Origin: Clostridiaceae bacterium UBA6110
Lineage (GTDB): Bacteria; Bacillota; Clostridia; Clostridiales; Clostridiaceae
Assembly: GCA_002428415.1 (NCBI GenBank)
Contig: DIWI01000011.1
Span: 12,161-76,160 of the forward strand
Length of the DNA stretch: 64,000 bases
Direction: 5' to 3'
In this document: positions 24,123 through 32,354 of the stretch, in pieces
How positions within the stretch are numbered: the stretch's first letter is position 1
Layout: each line of letters begins with the position of its first letter
The notes under the pieces: model-generated
Database searches by the model: none
Told to the model about the DNA's origin: nothing
What the model saw: only the letters and a program-made list of their open reading frames with translations
Made by a program: the position numbers and the translations under genes

Positions 24123-24936
24123 CAAGCTTCCTCCTTCCTTCATCAGATCCAAGCCTCTGGGTCAGTACAAGCCCAACTGAATTTGATATGTGTTCCTCCC
24201 TGATCCCAAAATCCATCAACCTCAGTATCACATTCCTGTACCCGGTGCCGTGGATGGTAGAGATCACTCTGTGGCCGGTAAGCGACGCTCTGACAAGAGC
24301 CCTTGCAGTCTCTTCATTCCGTATCTCACCTATGCAGATGAAATCGGGGTCCTGTCTCAGGGATGCGAATATGGCCTTTTCATATGTCAGGCCAGCCGCC
24401 TCGTTTATCTGGCACTGGACCACTCCCTCCATGAACCTTTCAACAGGGTCCTCCACTGACAGCACCTTGTAGCTTTGGTCTCTGAGCTCCATCATGATGC
24501 CGTACAGCGTAGTGCTCTTCCCCATGCCGGTTTCTCCGGCAATAAGTGTTATTCCGCTGCCTTCCTTAAGGTGGCGAAATATACCCGAAACCTTCTCATC
24601 ACTCATCCCGAGCATCCGAATCCCCATATCCCGCCTGTCAAAAAGCCTCATGACAAGGGATTCGCCGTTGACCGACTTCATCGTGCTTACACGTATGGTC
24701 ATCCCTGCCATCTTTAACACCCCATCCTGAGGCAGCCTTTTTTCTGAAATGTTCATGCCGGAATTTGCTTTTACTCTCTGCAGATATATGTTGTGCCTGT
24801 TCATGTCAAGGCTGCAGAAAGATTCAAGCCTTTCACCCTGCCTGAAGAACACCCCCGCCTTCTCTGACCCCGGTATGAAGTGTATGTCGGATGCCTTTAT
24901 TTCTATACCATGTTCTACGATTTCTTCCAGCTCCAT
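24061..24936 (-). CDS. comGA: Pilus assembly ATPase, ComGA/GspE-like
   Basis: 291 aa from ATG 24936, with GGTGATTT upstream. It is a short GspE/PilB-type ATPase beginning directly with the N2 domain (KASDIHF near residue 19), like ComGA, and lacks the N1 and CxxC zinc domains of PilB. Walker A AGETGMGKSTTLYG at about 130-143, Asp box VEDPVERF, Walker B FICIGEIRNEETA, His box STIHGTGY. It powers assembly of the DNA-uptake pseudopilus. First gene of the operon; divergent from rqcH. Confidence 0.9.
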   Translation of the reverse strand: MELEEIVEHGIEIKASDIHFIPGSEKAGVFFRQGERLESFCSLDMNRHNIYLQRVKANSGMNISEKRLPQDGVLKMAGMTIRVSTMKSVNGESLVMRLFDRRDMGIRMLGMSDEKVSGIFRHLKEGSGITLIAGETGMGKSTTLYGIMMELRDQSYKVLSVEDPVERFMEGVVQCQINEAAGLTYEKAIFASLRQDPDFICIGEIRNEETARALVRASLTGHRVISTIHGTGYRNVILRLMDFGIREEHISNSVGLVLTQRLGSDEGRRKLDVRLEFRSKVAEIQQGEIFL

Positions 24937-25004
24937 AAAATCACCATAATCATTATGCTGACTATTGCAGTCCCTATACATGAGAAATCATGGATCACAG
25001 GTTT

Positions 25005-25015
25005 TGTGGTATAGT
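25005..25015 (+). promoter_or_regulatory. Extended -10 promoter of rqcH
   Basis: TGTGG immediately before TATAGT (25010-25015) fits the TRTGn extended -10. There is no recognisable -35. It would start transcription near 25022, 24 nt before the ATG. Confidence 0.45.
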
Positions 25016-25045
25016 ATATGGAGATATACGACAAGGAGAATGATC

Positions 25046-26719
25046 ATGGCACTTGATGGCATATATTTCAGCAATGTAGTAAAAGAGATAGGAACAGGAC
25101 TGGAAGGCTCCAGGGTGGACAAGGTCAACCAGCCTGAAAGCGATGTTATAATACTGACGTTCAGGGGAAGAAGCGGCAACAGGAAGCTTCTCATAACATC
25201 CAACAGCAACTTTTCCAGACTTCACTTCACAGAGATCCAGAGGCAGAATCCACTCCAGGCACCTCTGTTCCTTATGGTGCTCAGAAAGCATCTGCAGGGG
25301 GCTTTCTTTGAAGGAATAACTCAGCTGGACGGTGACAGGCTTGTAAACCTGACATTTTCCGGAAAGGATGAGATGGGCTTCGACCAGAAGTTCATACTTT
25401 CAGTGGAGATGATGGGAAAGCATTCCAACATCATCCTCATCAGGGAAAGGGACATGAAGATCATCGAGTGCATAAAGCACGTGAGCGCCGACAGGAACAC
25501 CTACAGGGTCCTTCTTCCCGGAAAGGCCTATATGCCGCCGCCGCCAAGCAACAAGCTCGACCCCCTTTCTTACACTGACGAGGAGCTTCTTCTGGCAGGC
25601 GATCCCAATAACATAGACCCGGAATTCTTCTCAAGGATATTCTCAGGAGTATCCAAAAGGACATCCAGCCTGATTCATGAGTTGTATGAAGGCTCTGATC
25701 CTCTTGCATTCATCAGGAACATACTGGAATCCACCGGAAGAGGAACCTCATTCTACATAATGAAGGAGGCCGGAGAATACAAGGATGTGGTGTCATATCC
25801 CTTCAGGGGTGACCTTGTCCAATACGGGAGCGCTTCAAAGGCACTTGAGGCTTTCGTAAGCGAAAGAGACCAGAAGGACAGGATGCGCGGAAAAAGTGCA
25901 GACATGCAGAAGATGATCCATACAAACATCGATAGGGTCCTTAAGAAAATAAACATCCTGGACGAATCCATCAAGGACTCAATGGACAAGAACGAGGACA
26001 GGCTTAAAGGCGAGCTCCTTACCTCGAGCATACACAGCCTCAGGGATGGAATGAATGAGGCCAGGCTCCAGAATTATTATGACGGCACAGAAGCAGTCAT
26101 CAAGCTCAACGAGCACAAGACCATAAGTCAGAATATCCAGCATTACTACCACAGGTATAACAAGAAGAAAAGGGCTGAGGAAATGGCAGCTTCTCAGAAG
26201 CTTTTGGCTGATGAAGAGCTCAACTATCTGAATTCAATCATGCTAAGCCTCCAGAACTCCGAAAACCAGCGTGAAATTGACGATATAAAGCAGGAGCTCA
26301 TGGTGGCAGGCTACTTAAGGTTCAGGAAGGTTCCTGCAAGCAAGGAGAAGCCATCTAAGCCATTCCACTTCAAGTCAACAGAGGGAATAGACATCTATGT
26401 GGGAAAGAACAACACACAGAACGATTACCTTACCACGAAGTTCGCCAGTAAGAACGACACCTGGCTCCATACAAAGGACATCCCCGGCTCACATGTGATA
26501 ATCAAAGCTGAGAAGTTCTCTGAAGATACTCTTCTTGAAGCCGCAAACCTTGCAGCATGGTACAGCAAGGCCGGGACATCCTCTAAGGTCCCCGTTGACT
26601 ATACCAGGGTGAAGAACGTGAAAAAGCCAAATGGCGCAAAGCCTGGAATGGTAACCTATTCGACGAACAAGACACTATATATCGACCCGGAGCTGACAAG
26701 GCTCGACAGGCTCGAGTAA
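25046..26719 (+). CDS. rqcH: Ribosome-associated quality-control protein RqcH (NFACT family)
   Basis: 557 aa from ATG 25046, with AAGGAG 8 nt upstream. NFACT-N domain starts ALDGIYFSNVVKEI; the DR dipeptide needed for tRNA-Ala recruitment is seen in LDGDRLVNLTF. A coiled-coil arm spans about 270-420 and the NFACT-R domain about 435-545 (DIYVGKNNTQND, then NDTWLHTKDIPGSHVII). RqcH binds stalled 50S subunits and adds C-terminal alanine tails that mark nascent chains for degradation. Older annotations call it fibronectin-binding protein. It is alone in its transcript. Confidence 0.95.
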   Translation: MALDGIYFSNVVKEIGTGLEGSRVDKVNQPESDVIILTFRGRSGNRKLLITSNSNFSRLHFTEIQRQNPLQAPLFLMVLRKHLQGAFFEGITQLDGDRLVNLTFSGKDEMGFDQKFILSVEMMGKHSNIILIRERDMKIIECIKHVSADRNTYRVLLPGKAYMPPPPSNKLDPLSYTDEELLLAGDPNNIDPEFFSRIFSGVSKRTSSLIHELYEGSDPLAFIRNILESTGRGTSFYIMKEAGEYKDVVSYPFRGDLVQYGSASKALEAFVSERDQKDRMRGKSADMQKMIHTNIDRVLKKINILDESIKDSMDKNEDRLKGELLTSSIHSLRDGMNEARLQNYYDGTEAVIKLNEHKTISQNIQHYYHRYNKKKRAEEMAASQKLLADEELNYLNSIMLSLQNSENQREIDDIKQELMVAGYLRFRKVPASKEKPSKPFHFKSTEGIDIYVGKNNTQNDYLTTKFASKNDTWLHTKDIPGSHVIIKAEKFSEDTLLEAANLAAWYSKAGTSSKVPVDYTRVKNVKKPNGAKPGMVTYSTNKTLYIDPELTRLDRLE

Positions 26720-26724
26720 ATTTC

Positions 26725-26763
26725 AGTCCTGAAGCATGATGATGATATGCTTCGGGACTTTTT
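26725..26763 (+). terminator. Intrinsic terminator after rqcH
   Basis: AGTCCTGAAGCAT / ATGCTTCGGGACT stem (one mismatch) with a 9-nt loop, followed by TTTTT from 26759. Confidence 0.9.
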
Positions 26764-26789
26764 CATCTCTGATAATTAATCAAAATTTC

Positions 26790-26840
26790 GTTAAATATTA
26801 ATCAATACTGGGAAATTCCTTCACACACGTGTGGTAGCAT
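26790..26840 (+). promoter_or_regulatory. Promoter of the first small paralog, with upstream GTTAAATATTAA box
   Basis: GTTAAATATTAA (26790-26801), exactly 28 nt, then TGTGG-TAGCAT (26830-26840). The same layout with the same 28-nt gap precedes the second paralog. TGTGG is an extended -10; no -35 is seen, so the palindromic box may bind an activator. Confidence 0.5.
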
Positions 26841-26864
26841 ATAATCGCTGAAGGGGGCGATACA

Positions 26865-27155
26865 ATGAAAACAAGAGAAAAGCTGAACAATTCGTCATCT
26901 ACCCTTCCGACGCAGATTTTCGCCTTTTTTGCTGAAAAGAAAAATTCCACCGACCTTAGGGACAAATCACTTAATGTTTGGATAGTGCCGGAGATAAAGG
27001 AGGAGTTGCCGATCCATGAGAGACAAAGACCAGTAATCGAGGTTGGAGAATCACGAAACTATGAACTGATGAGGCTTCTATGGGAACTTCCTGTGCATGT
27101 AAGAGACGACAGTGGAATCGACTGGTACATCGAAAACAGGGAGTACATGATTTAG
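26865..27155 (+). CDS. Small protein of unknown function, paralog A
   Basis: 96 aa, soluble, no signal or membrane helix; GGGGG 7 nt before the ATG. I do not recognise it. Residues about 40-92 align with the next gene: VWIVPEIKEEL, a variable stretch, RLLWELPVHVRDDSGIDWYIENRE. The shared pattern is VW-V-P-x-x-x-EEL-x-x-HE ... L-P-x-HVRDD-x-x-x-WY-x-x-N. The N-terminus (STLPTQIFAFFAEKK) differs from its paralog. Each copy has its own near-identical promoter, so they are a tandem duplication kept under one regulator. Function unknown. Confidence 0.7.
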   Translation: MKTREKLNNSSSTLPTQIFAFFAEKKNSTDLRDKSLNVWIVPEIKEELPIHERQRPVIEVGESRNYELMRLLWELPVHVRDDSGIDWYIENREYMI

Positions 27156-27257
27156 CACCTTTTCTGCGTACAAATTAGCTATTTTGTCCAGGTTTAGCGT
27201 AGATTTTCAGTAATGGGCCTTACTTAACATAAGCAGGGTCCAAATTTTACCACCCGT

Positions 27258-27310
27258 TTGTTAAATATTAACAATCCCTACACACTTCCAAATCCATTAT
27301 GTGGTAATAT
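27258..27310 (+). promoter_or_regulatory. Promoter of the second small paralog, with palindromic TTGTTAA-ATA-TTAACAA
   Basis: Perfect 7-bp arms TTGTTAA (27258-27264) and TTAACAA (27268-27274) around ATA. The core GTTAAATATTAA is 28 nt before TGTGG-TAATAT (27300-27310), an extended -10. Rex sites have the same arms but a 4-nt gap, so Rex binding is possible but not predicted. Confidence 0.5.
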
Positions 27311-27335
27311 CAAGCTGTCAAAGGAGGAATTCAAA

Positions 27336-27629
27336 ATGGCAGCAATAACCAGTCCGGGAAAAACCGGAAGAGGCGAAGGCTCTTCAATAATGCAATGGCT
27401 CGAAAGGCACATGATGTCGAGAAGAAGCGTGAATGAATTAAGCAGAAGAGTTCGCAGGGTTTGGGTGGTACCTAATGTCAACGAAGAGCTAACAACACAT
27501 GAACATTTCACTTCGGTGCTTGAATATGCTGAACCAAGGGACATGGACCTTGAGAGGCTTTTGAATGATATCCCTCCTCATGTCAGGGACGACGGAAATG
27601 TAAGCTGGTATTTGGATAACAAGAGATGA
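27336..27629 (+). CDS. Small protein of unknown function, paralog B
   Basis: 97 aa from ATG 27336, chosen for AAGGAGG 8 nt upstream; the open frame extends to 27258 only through the promoter. Residues about 42-95 match paralog A: VWVVPNVNEELTTHEH, then RLLNDIPPHVRDDGNVSWYL. The N-terminus is Gly/Ser/Arg rich (GKTGRGEGSS) and basic (RRSVNELSRRVRR), which could bind nucleic acid or acidic partners. No cysteines and no secretion signal. Family unknown to me. Confidence 0.75.
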   Translation: MAAITSPGKTGRGEGSSIMQWLERHMMSRRSVNELSRRVRRVWVVPNVNEELTTHEHFTSVLEYAEPRDMDLERLLNDIPPHVRDDGNVSWYLDNKR

Positions 27630-27639
27630 CTTTATAATT

Positions 27640-27840
27640 ACCGGAAGGGCAGCAATGTCCTTCCATTTGTTTTGCCAAAATTCGTAAACGAGACTCCAAA
27701 ACCTTATCTATGATTCTAGAATTTGCTCCGGCAAAGAAGTCATAAAAGTTAACATTATTGAAGAATCCTTTAAATCTAACCAATTTTTCTTGTATGTTTG
27801 GATTTTGATCGACTCGATGGTGTAGAATTGGCTTATAGCA
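27640..27840 (-). other. Open antisense stretch with coding-like character, unidentified remnant
   Basis: On the minus strand this region is open without a stop and gives a plausible, low-GC protein segment: KPILHHRVDQNPNI, then FFNNVNFYDFFAGANSRII and RILAKQMEGH. Codon use (AAA, AAT, TTT) is unlike the neighbouring genes. I see no start or ribosome binding site and do not recognise the family. It could be a decayed fragment of a transferred gene, or chance in AT-rich DNA. The plus strand here contains only the terminator and the promoter of the next gene. Confidence 0.25.
27643..27664 (+). terminator. Weak terminator after paralog B
   Basis: GGAAGG / CCTTCC stem with a 10-nt loop, followed by ATTTGTTTTG. 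Short stem, modest T-run. Confidence 0.45.
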
Positions 27841-27861
27841 ATGCTTCAGGAGGGCCGACTG

Positions 27862-28917
27862 TTGGAAAAAAGGAAAAAATTCATCATAAATTTCTTGTAC
27901 TACGGAATACTTGCCGGATTCGGGTATGTGGCGCTTAAATACATACTGCCAATACTTGCGCCATTCTTTCTGGGACTGACCATAGCGCTGCTATTGAAGC
28001 CGCTTATCATGAAGCTGCACGTGAAGACCGGGATAAACAGAAGATTCCTTTCAGCAACGATACTCATACTTTTTTATATCCTCCTCTTTACTGTCATTGC
28101 TTATCTCGGAGTATCACTTTTCTTCGAGACAAGGGACCTTGCATACAGGCTGCCTGACCTCTACAAGAATGACATTGAACCAGGACTTATTGGTACTGTT
28201 GAACGTCTGGTCTCTTCCTTCCCTGTAGTAGAGCCGGTTATAAGGGATTTCATCGAAGGACTTGCAAGCTCGCTCGGAGAAATAGTCAGATTCATTTCGA
28301 GCAATGCACTTAACACTTTGAGCTCCGCAGCTGCCAGATTATCCCTATTCTTCATCAAGTTCCTCTTCATGATCATCTCGAGCTTCTTCTTCATATTCGA
28401 CAATGAGAAGATTTACTCGTTCATAATGAGGCAGATGTCGGAAAACATGAAGAACATAATCACAAGAGCCAAAGAGAACCTCAAGAAAGTGCTTTCAAGC
28501 TATACGAAAGCATACCTTATGCTGATCTCGCTTACTTTCTTTGAGCTTTCAATCGGACTTTCGCTGCTCAGGATAAGAAATGCGATACCTCTCGCGTTCG
28601 TGATTGCCCTGATAGACATCCTGCCTATCCTTGGAACAGGCGGAGTCCTTATACCATGGGGTCTTATCGCCATAGTGATTGGCAGAACCGGGCTTGGACT
28701 TGGAATTCTTCTCATTTATCTGATAGTCACTGTAGTGAGGCAGTCACTTGAACCGAAGATCGTCGGCGACCAGATTGGCCTTCATCCTATAGTCATTCTC
28801 CTATGTATATTCATTGGAGGCAGATTGTTTGGAGTGCTCGGAATATTCCTAATCCCAATAACCATGACGATCATAAAGAAGCTCAATGACGAGAAGGTAA
28901 TTCACGTTTTCAAGTAG
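27862..28917 (+). CDS. AI-2E family permease, YtvI-like
   Basis: 351 aa from the TTG at 27862 (GGAGGG 7 nt upstream); ATG 27841 lies inside the ribosome binding region. Polytopic membrane protein with about seven or eight helices: YGILAGFGYVALKYILPILA at the start, a soluble insert at about 100-160, and the conserved C-terminal block with IDILPILGTGGVLIPW and GDQIGLHPIVILLCI. The family includes TqsA and the sporulation protein YtvI; substrate is unknown. Own transcript, bounded by a strong terminator. Confidence 0.85.
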   Translation: MEKRKKFIINFLYYGILAGFGYVALKYILPILAPFFLGLTIALLLKPLIMKLHVKTGINRRFLSATILILFYILLFTVIAYLGVSLFFETRDLAYRLPDLYKNDIEPGLIGTVERLVSSFPVVEPVIRDFIEGLASSLGEIVRFISSNALNTLSSAAARLSLFFIKFLFMIISSFFFIFDNEKIYSFIMRQMSENMKNIITRAKENLKKVLSSYTKAYLMLISLTFFELSIGLSLLRIRNAIPLAFVIALIDILPILGTGGVLIPWGLIAIVIGRTGLGLGILLIYLIVTVVRQSLEPKIVGDQIGLHPIVILLCIFIGGRLFGVLGIFLIPITMTIIKKLNDEKVIHVFK

Positions 28918-28937
28918 TTCCTGAATGTAACCGAAGA

Positions 28938-28975
28938 AAATGCTGTCCCGCAGCTAAGCAGGACAGCATTTTTTA
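28938..28975 (+). terminator. Intrinsic terminator after the YtvI-like gene
   Basis: AAATGCTGTCC / GGACAGCATTTT stem with a 12-nt loop, then TTTTATTTC. Converges with the ArsC-like gene on the other strand. Confidence 0.9.
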
Positions 28976-29323
28976 TTTCAGGACCTTATTCCATTCTTCC
29001 TCATTGAACCCGACAAGAGTATTGCCGCTGTCAGTCCTAAGTATAGGCCTCTTTACAAGCATCGGGGTTTTAGAAAGAAGCTGCAGCACCTCTTCCTCAG
29101 ACATGCTTCCAAGCATTTCCTTCACGTTCAGCTCGCGATATGCCTGACCGCTGGTGTTGAGAAGCTTCTTAAGCACCACGCCTGAGGATATAATGCTTCT
29201 CAGCTCTTCCAGACCCGGTGGCTTCTCAGTTATTTCTCTCCACTCATATGGAATATCTCTGGAAGCGAGATATTTCCTTGCCTTCTGGCAGGTTCCGCAT
29301 TTGCTGTATCCAATTAGTTCCAT
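28973..29323 (-). CDS. ArsC/Spx-family thioredoxin-fold protein
   Basis: 116 aa from ATG 29323 with GAGGTG upstream. N-terminal GYSKCGTCQKARKYL has the CxxC redox pair of Spx/MgsR-type proteins; TPMLVKRPIL at about 85-94 is the family cis-Pro and Arg region. Arsenate reductases of this fold have CX5R only, so the CxxC points to the Spx/YffB side. It is encoded 7 nt after sbcC, an odd but common clostridial pairing. Whether it regulates RNA polymerase, as Spx does, cannot be judged. Confidence 0.85.
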   Translation of the reverse strand: MELIGYSKCGTCQKARKYLASRDIPYEWREITEKPPGLEELRSIISSGVVLKKLLNTSGQAYRELNVKEMLGSMSEEEVLQLLSKTPMLVKRPILRTDSGNTLVGFNEEEWNKVLK

Positions 29324-29330
29324 ATCCACC

Positions 29331-32300
29331 TCAATTTATTTCCGCAAAGCTTCCGGCACCCGGCTTTGACTTAACGGTTATTTTTCTTGGGATCCTTTCC
29401 TTAAGCTCCGAAACATGCGATATTATACCGACTATCCTGCCTGATACATTCAGGTCCATCAGGCACCCGAGGGCATTCTCAAGGGAATCCTGGTCAAGCG
29501 ACCCGAATCCTTCGTCTATGAATATCGTCTCAAGGTTCACGCTTCCCCTGCTGCTCTCTATGAAGTCTGATAACCCAAGTGCCAGTGCCAGTGAAGCCTT
29601 GAAGCTCTCACCGCCCGAAAGTGAAAGAACATCCCTCTCCCTTCCCGTATAAGCATCATGGATGTTAAGGTCAAGCCCCACCTTTTCCCTTCTGCTTGCC
29701 TGGTCTTCTTTCCGCTTCAGCTGGAATCTTCCTTCAGACATCTTCCATAGCCTCTTGTTTGCCATACCCAGTATTCCGTCGAAATAATATGACTGGACGA
29801 AGGTTTCGAAGGACCTTCCAACTGAAGCTGTGCTATGAAGCCTGAAGAGGGCTCCGAACCTTTCCCTGTTTGCTTTGTACTTTGAAACTGTGTCCTTCGC
29901 TTTCTCAAGAAGCCCTGCAAGTTTGAAACATTCCTTGTCCACATCACTTAATGATTTTCTGGCTTCCTCAAGCCTTAACTTTGCCTGATCCTTTTTTTCA
30001 TGAAGCGGCTCTAGAAAAATCTCGCTCCTTCCTGAGCAATCCTCCTCGAGCTGTGCAACTGCACCCTTCGCCTTGTTCAGCTTCTCGTAGAAGGAGCTTA
30101 TCTCCTTTTCCATTGCCGGGATCTCAGCGACCCTTTCCTTCAGCAGGTCATACTCAGATACTGCAAGCCCCTCTGCTGCTATGCTTGTTTCCAGCTCAGA
30201 CCTGAGCCTTTCAGTTTCACTTATCAATGATTCCCTGAGCTTAGCCAGGGTTCCTGTCCTCTCGCTGAGTGCTGTAAGCCTTAGGTCGGTATCCCTGATC
30301 GATGATGTTATCCTTTCATGGTCTCTGCTGATAGTTTCAATCCTCGATCCAAGTCCTGCAATTTCATCTGACACTGATTTAGAATCGATATCCGCACCCT
30401 GCTCCTCCAAAGTCCTTTCCTCGCCTTTTGCAGCGCCAAGCTTCTCTGAAGCCATCTGCAGATCCAGTCCGATGGAATCAAGCTTTTCCTTGACCCCCTT
30501 GAGACCTTCAAGCTCAATCCTCAGCTTTACTAGTGCACTGGAGGCTTCTAGCCTTAACTCCTCAGCTTCAGATATTTCTGCTTCAGCCTTTGCTATCTGT
30601 TCCTTTTTTGAAATGCCTTGGCTTGTTATCTCTTCGATCCCAGTTTCCTCAAGTCCGCTGTTCAGGTAGAATTCCCTTAATTCCGCCTCAATTTCAGTCA
30701 GTGATGACTTCAGTCCTTCAAGCTTCTGATCTGATTTTGCAAGCTCCCTGCGTGCGTTCTCAAGAGCTTTCTGAGCACTGAGATAGCTTTCCTCGTCAAA
30801 ATCTGACGCTTCTCCGCCAGTCAGTTGATGGTGAACGGAGCCGCATACCGGACAAGGTTCCCCTTCAATCAGGTCCTTTCTCAGTATCGCTCCCAGACTC
30901 GTCTTCTTCAGCTCCTCAGCTGCCTCGAAGGCCTTCATGCAGTCATCAGCTTTCCTTGAGCTTTCCATCTGTTCAGTCTCTGCTTTTACAAGCTTCTCCC
31001 TTTCTACTGCATGCTTCCTGAGAAGCCTGTGGGCATCAGCCAAAAGCTTCCGTTCACCCTCAAGCTTCAGCTTCTTCAGTTTCAGTTCTGAAACCTCAAG
31101 GCTCAGTTTACTCTCCTTTTCTCTGAAAAGAGATTCCTCGGCTGTCAGCGAATCAGCCTTCTTCAGCCTTTCTGAAAGCATAACCTTTTCACTTTCAAGT
31201 CTTATCTTTTCTTTCTGGAGCGATTCTGACCTCTTCCTGGCGGATGCAAGCCTTACTGACTTTTCAAGGAGTTCTGACTTCATGGATTTTTCTGCCTTTA
31301 ATGTATCCAGTTTGGAGTATTCCCCATCAGACACTTCCTTTTCCTTTGCAAGACTTTCCTTTTGCTTCTCATTCCTTTCAGTATCCTTCAATGCCATCTC
31401 AAGGTTTTTCACTGCACTATCAAGTTCCTTAGCCTTGGAGCTCAGCTCCTTCTCCTTCGGCAGTATCAGTCTTGCCTTGAGTATACCGTCCAGAGTCCTT
31501 GAATCCTGTATGATCTTCGGTTCCTCAAAAGAAAGCTCATTCAGAAGCTTTTCAGCTGTCTTGAATATCGCCAGCCTCTTATTGTTGTCTTCAGCTGCCA
31601 GGATCTCAGCTTCAGACGCTTTAAACAAAACCTCTTTTTCAGAGGTTTCCGCTTCCATCCTGACCTTTTCGATTTCCATTTCCTCCAGCTTCTCCTGAAG
31701 CGGATGTTCGCCCATGTCTATGTCCCGGTCAGATATTCCTGCCTCACCCATTGCTTCTTTGAACCTTGATATGAGCTCTGAATCAAGCTTCTTTGATTCA
31801 TCATACTTGGCCTTAATCCTGTCCTGGAAATCCTGGTATACCTCAGTTGAAAACAGCTTCTTGAGAATATCCGATTTGTCTTTTGTGCTTGATGCCAGGA
31901 ATTCCCTGAATTCGCCCTGAGGTATCATGACGATCTTCTTGAACTGCTCAAGTGTCAGTCCAAGTATGCCTTCAATCTCCTGGTTCACTTCCCTGGCCTT
32001 GACCAGGGCATTCTGCCTGTCACTCTCCCTGTAAAACAGGACCTTGGAGGTGCCTCTATATGTTTCAGTCCGCATTATGGTGTATTTCTCGCCTCTTACT
32101 GAAAACTCAAGCTCGACTTCCATGTCTTCCTTTGGCCCGGATAGCTGGCTCCTGTAGCAATCAGCCTTGTCCCTGTCGCTGCTCGATGCCTTGCCGTAAA
32201 GCGCATAGCATATCCCGTCGAAAATGGAGGTCTTTCCAGCACCCGTAGCTCCTGTTATCAGGAATATCCTGTCATCATAAAGCTTCGTGAAATCTATTAT

Positions 32301-32354
32301 GCATTCATCCTTGAATCCAAGGAACGCATTCATCCTAAGCCTTATAGGTTTCAT
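29331..32354 (-). CDS. sbcC: Nuclease SbcCD, ATPase subunit SbcC
   Basis: 1007 aa Rad50-like SMC ATPase. With SbcD it cleaves hairpins and protein-blocked DNA ends. Walker A ITGATGAGKTSIFDG is at about residues 33-47. Long coiled coils occupy about 170-850, with the zinc hook CPVCGSVHH at about 505-513. The C-terminal half has signature LSGGESFKASLALAL and Walker B IFIDEGFGSLD. It overlaps sbcD by 20 nt, so the two are translationally coupled. Highly charged coil, no defects seen. Confidence 0.97.
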   Translation of the reverse strand: MKPIRLRMNAFLGFKDECIIDFTKLYDDRIFLITGATGAGKTSIFDGICYALYGKASSSDRDKADCYRSQLSGPKEDMEVELEFSVRGEKYTIMRTETYRGTSKVLFYRESDRQNALVKAREVNQEIEGILGLTLEQFKKIVMIPQGEFREFLASSTKDKSDILKKLFSTEVYQDFQDRIKAKYDESKKLDSELISRFKEAMGEAGISDRDIDMGEHPLQEKLEEMEIEKVRMEAETSEKEVLFKASEAEILAAEDNNKRLAIFKTAEKLLNELSFEEPKIIQDSRTLDGILKARLILPKEKELSSKAKELDSAVKNLEMALKDTERNEKQKESLAKEKEVSDGEYSKLDTLKAEKSMKSELLEKSVRLASARKRSESLQKEKIRLESEKVMLSERLKKADSLTAEESLFREKESKLSLEVSELKLKKLKLEGERKLLADAHRLLRKHAVEREKLVKAETEQMESSRKADDCMKAFEAAEELKKTSLGAILRKDLIEGEPCPVCGSVHHQLTGGEASDFDEESYLSAQKALENARRELAKSDQKLEGLKSSLTEIEAELREFYLNSGLEETGIEEITSQGISKKEQIAKAEAEISEAEELRLEASSALVKLRIELEGLKGVKEKLDSIGLDLQMASEKLGAAKGEERTLEEQGADIDSKSVSDEIAGLGSRIETISRDHERITSSIRDTDLRLTALSERTGTLAKLRESLISETERLRSELETSIAAEGLAVSEYDLLKERVAEIPAMEKEISSFYEKLNKAKGAVAQLEEDCSGRSEIFLEPLHEKKDQAKLRLEEARKSLSDVDKECFKLAGLLEKAKDTVSKYKANRERFGALFRLHSTASVGRSFETFVQSYYFDGILGMANKRLWKMSEGRFQLKRKEDQASRREKVGLDLNIHDAYTGRERDVLSLSGGESFKASLALALGLSDFIESSRGSVNLETIFIDEGFGSLDQDSLENALGCLMDLNVSGRIVGIISHVSELKERIPRKITVKSKPGAGSFAEIN

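Noticed and set aside
27258..27274. Firm Rex operator call for TTGTTAA-ATA-TTAACAA
   Set aside because: Arms fit perfectly but the spacer is 3 nt rather than 4, and its twin at 26788 fits poorly, so another regulator is at least as likely.
30937..31698. Ser/Phe-rich plus-strand ORF (253 codons) opposite sbcC
   Set aside because: Composition is the complement of the Glu/Lys-rich coiled coil of SbcC; no start signal.
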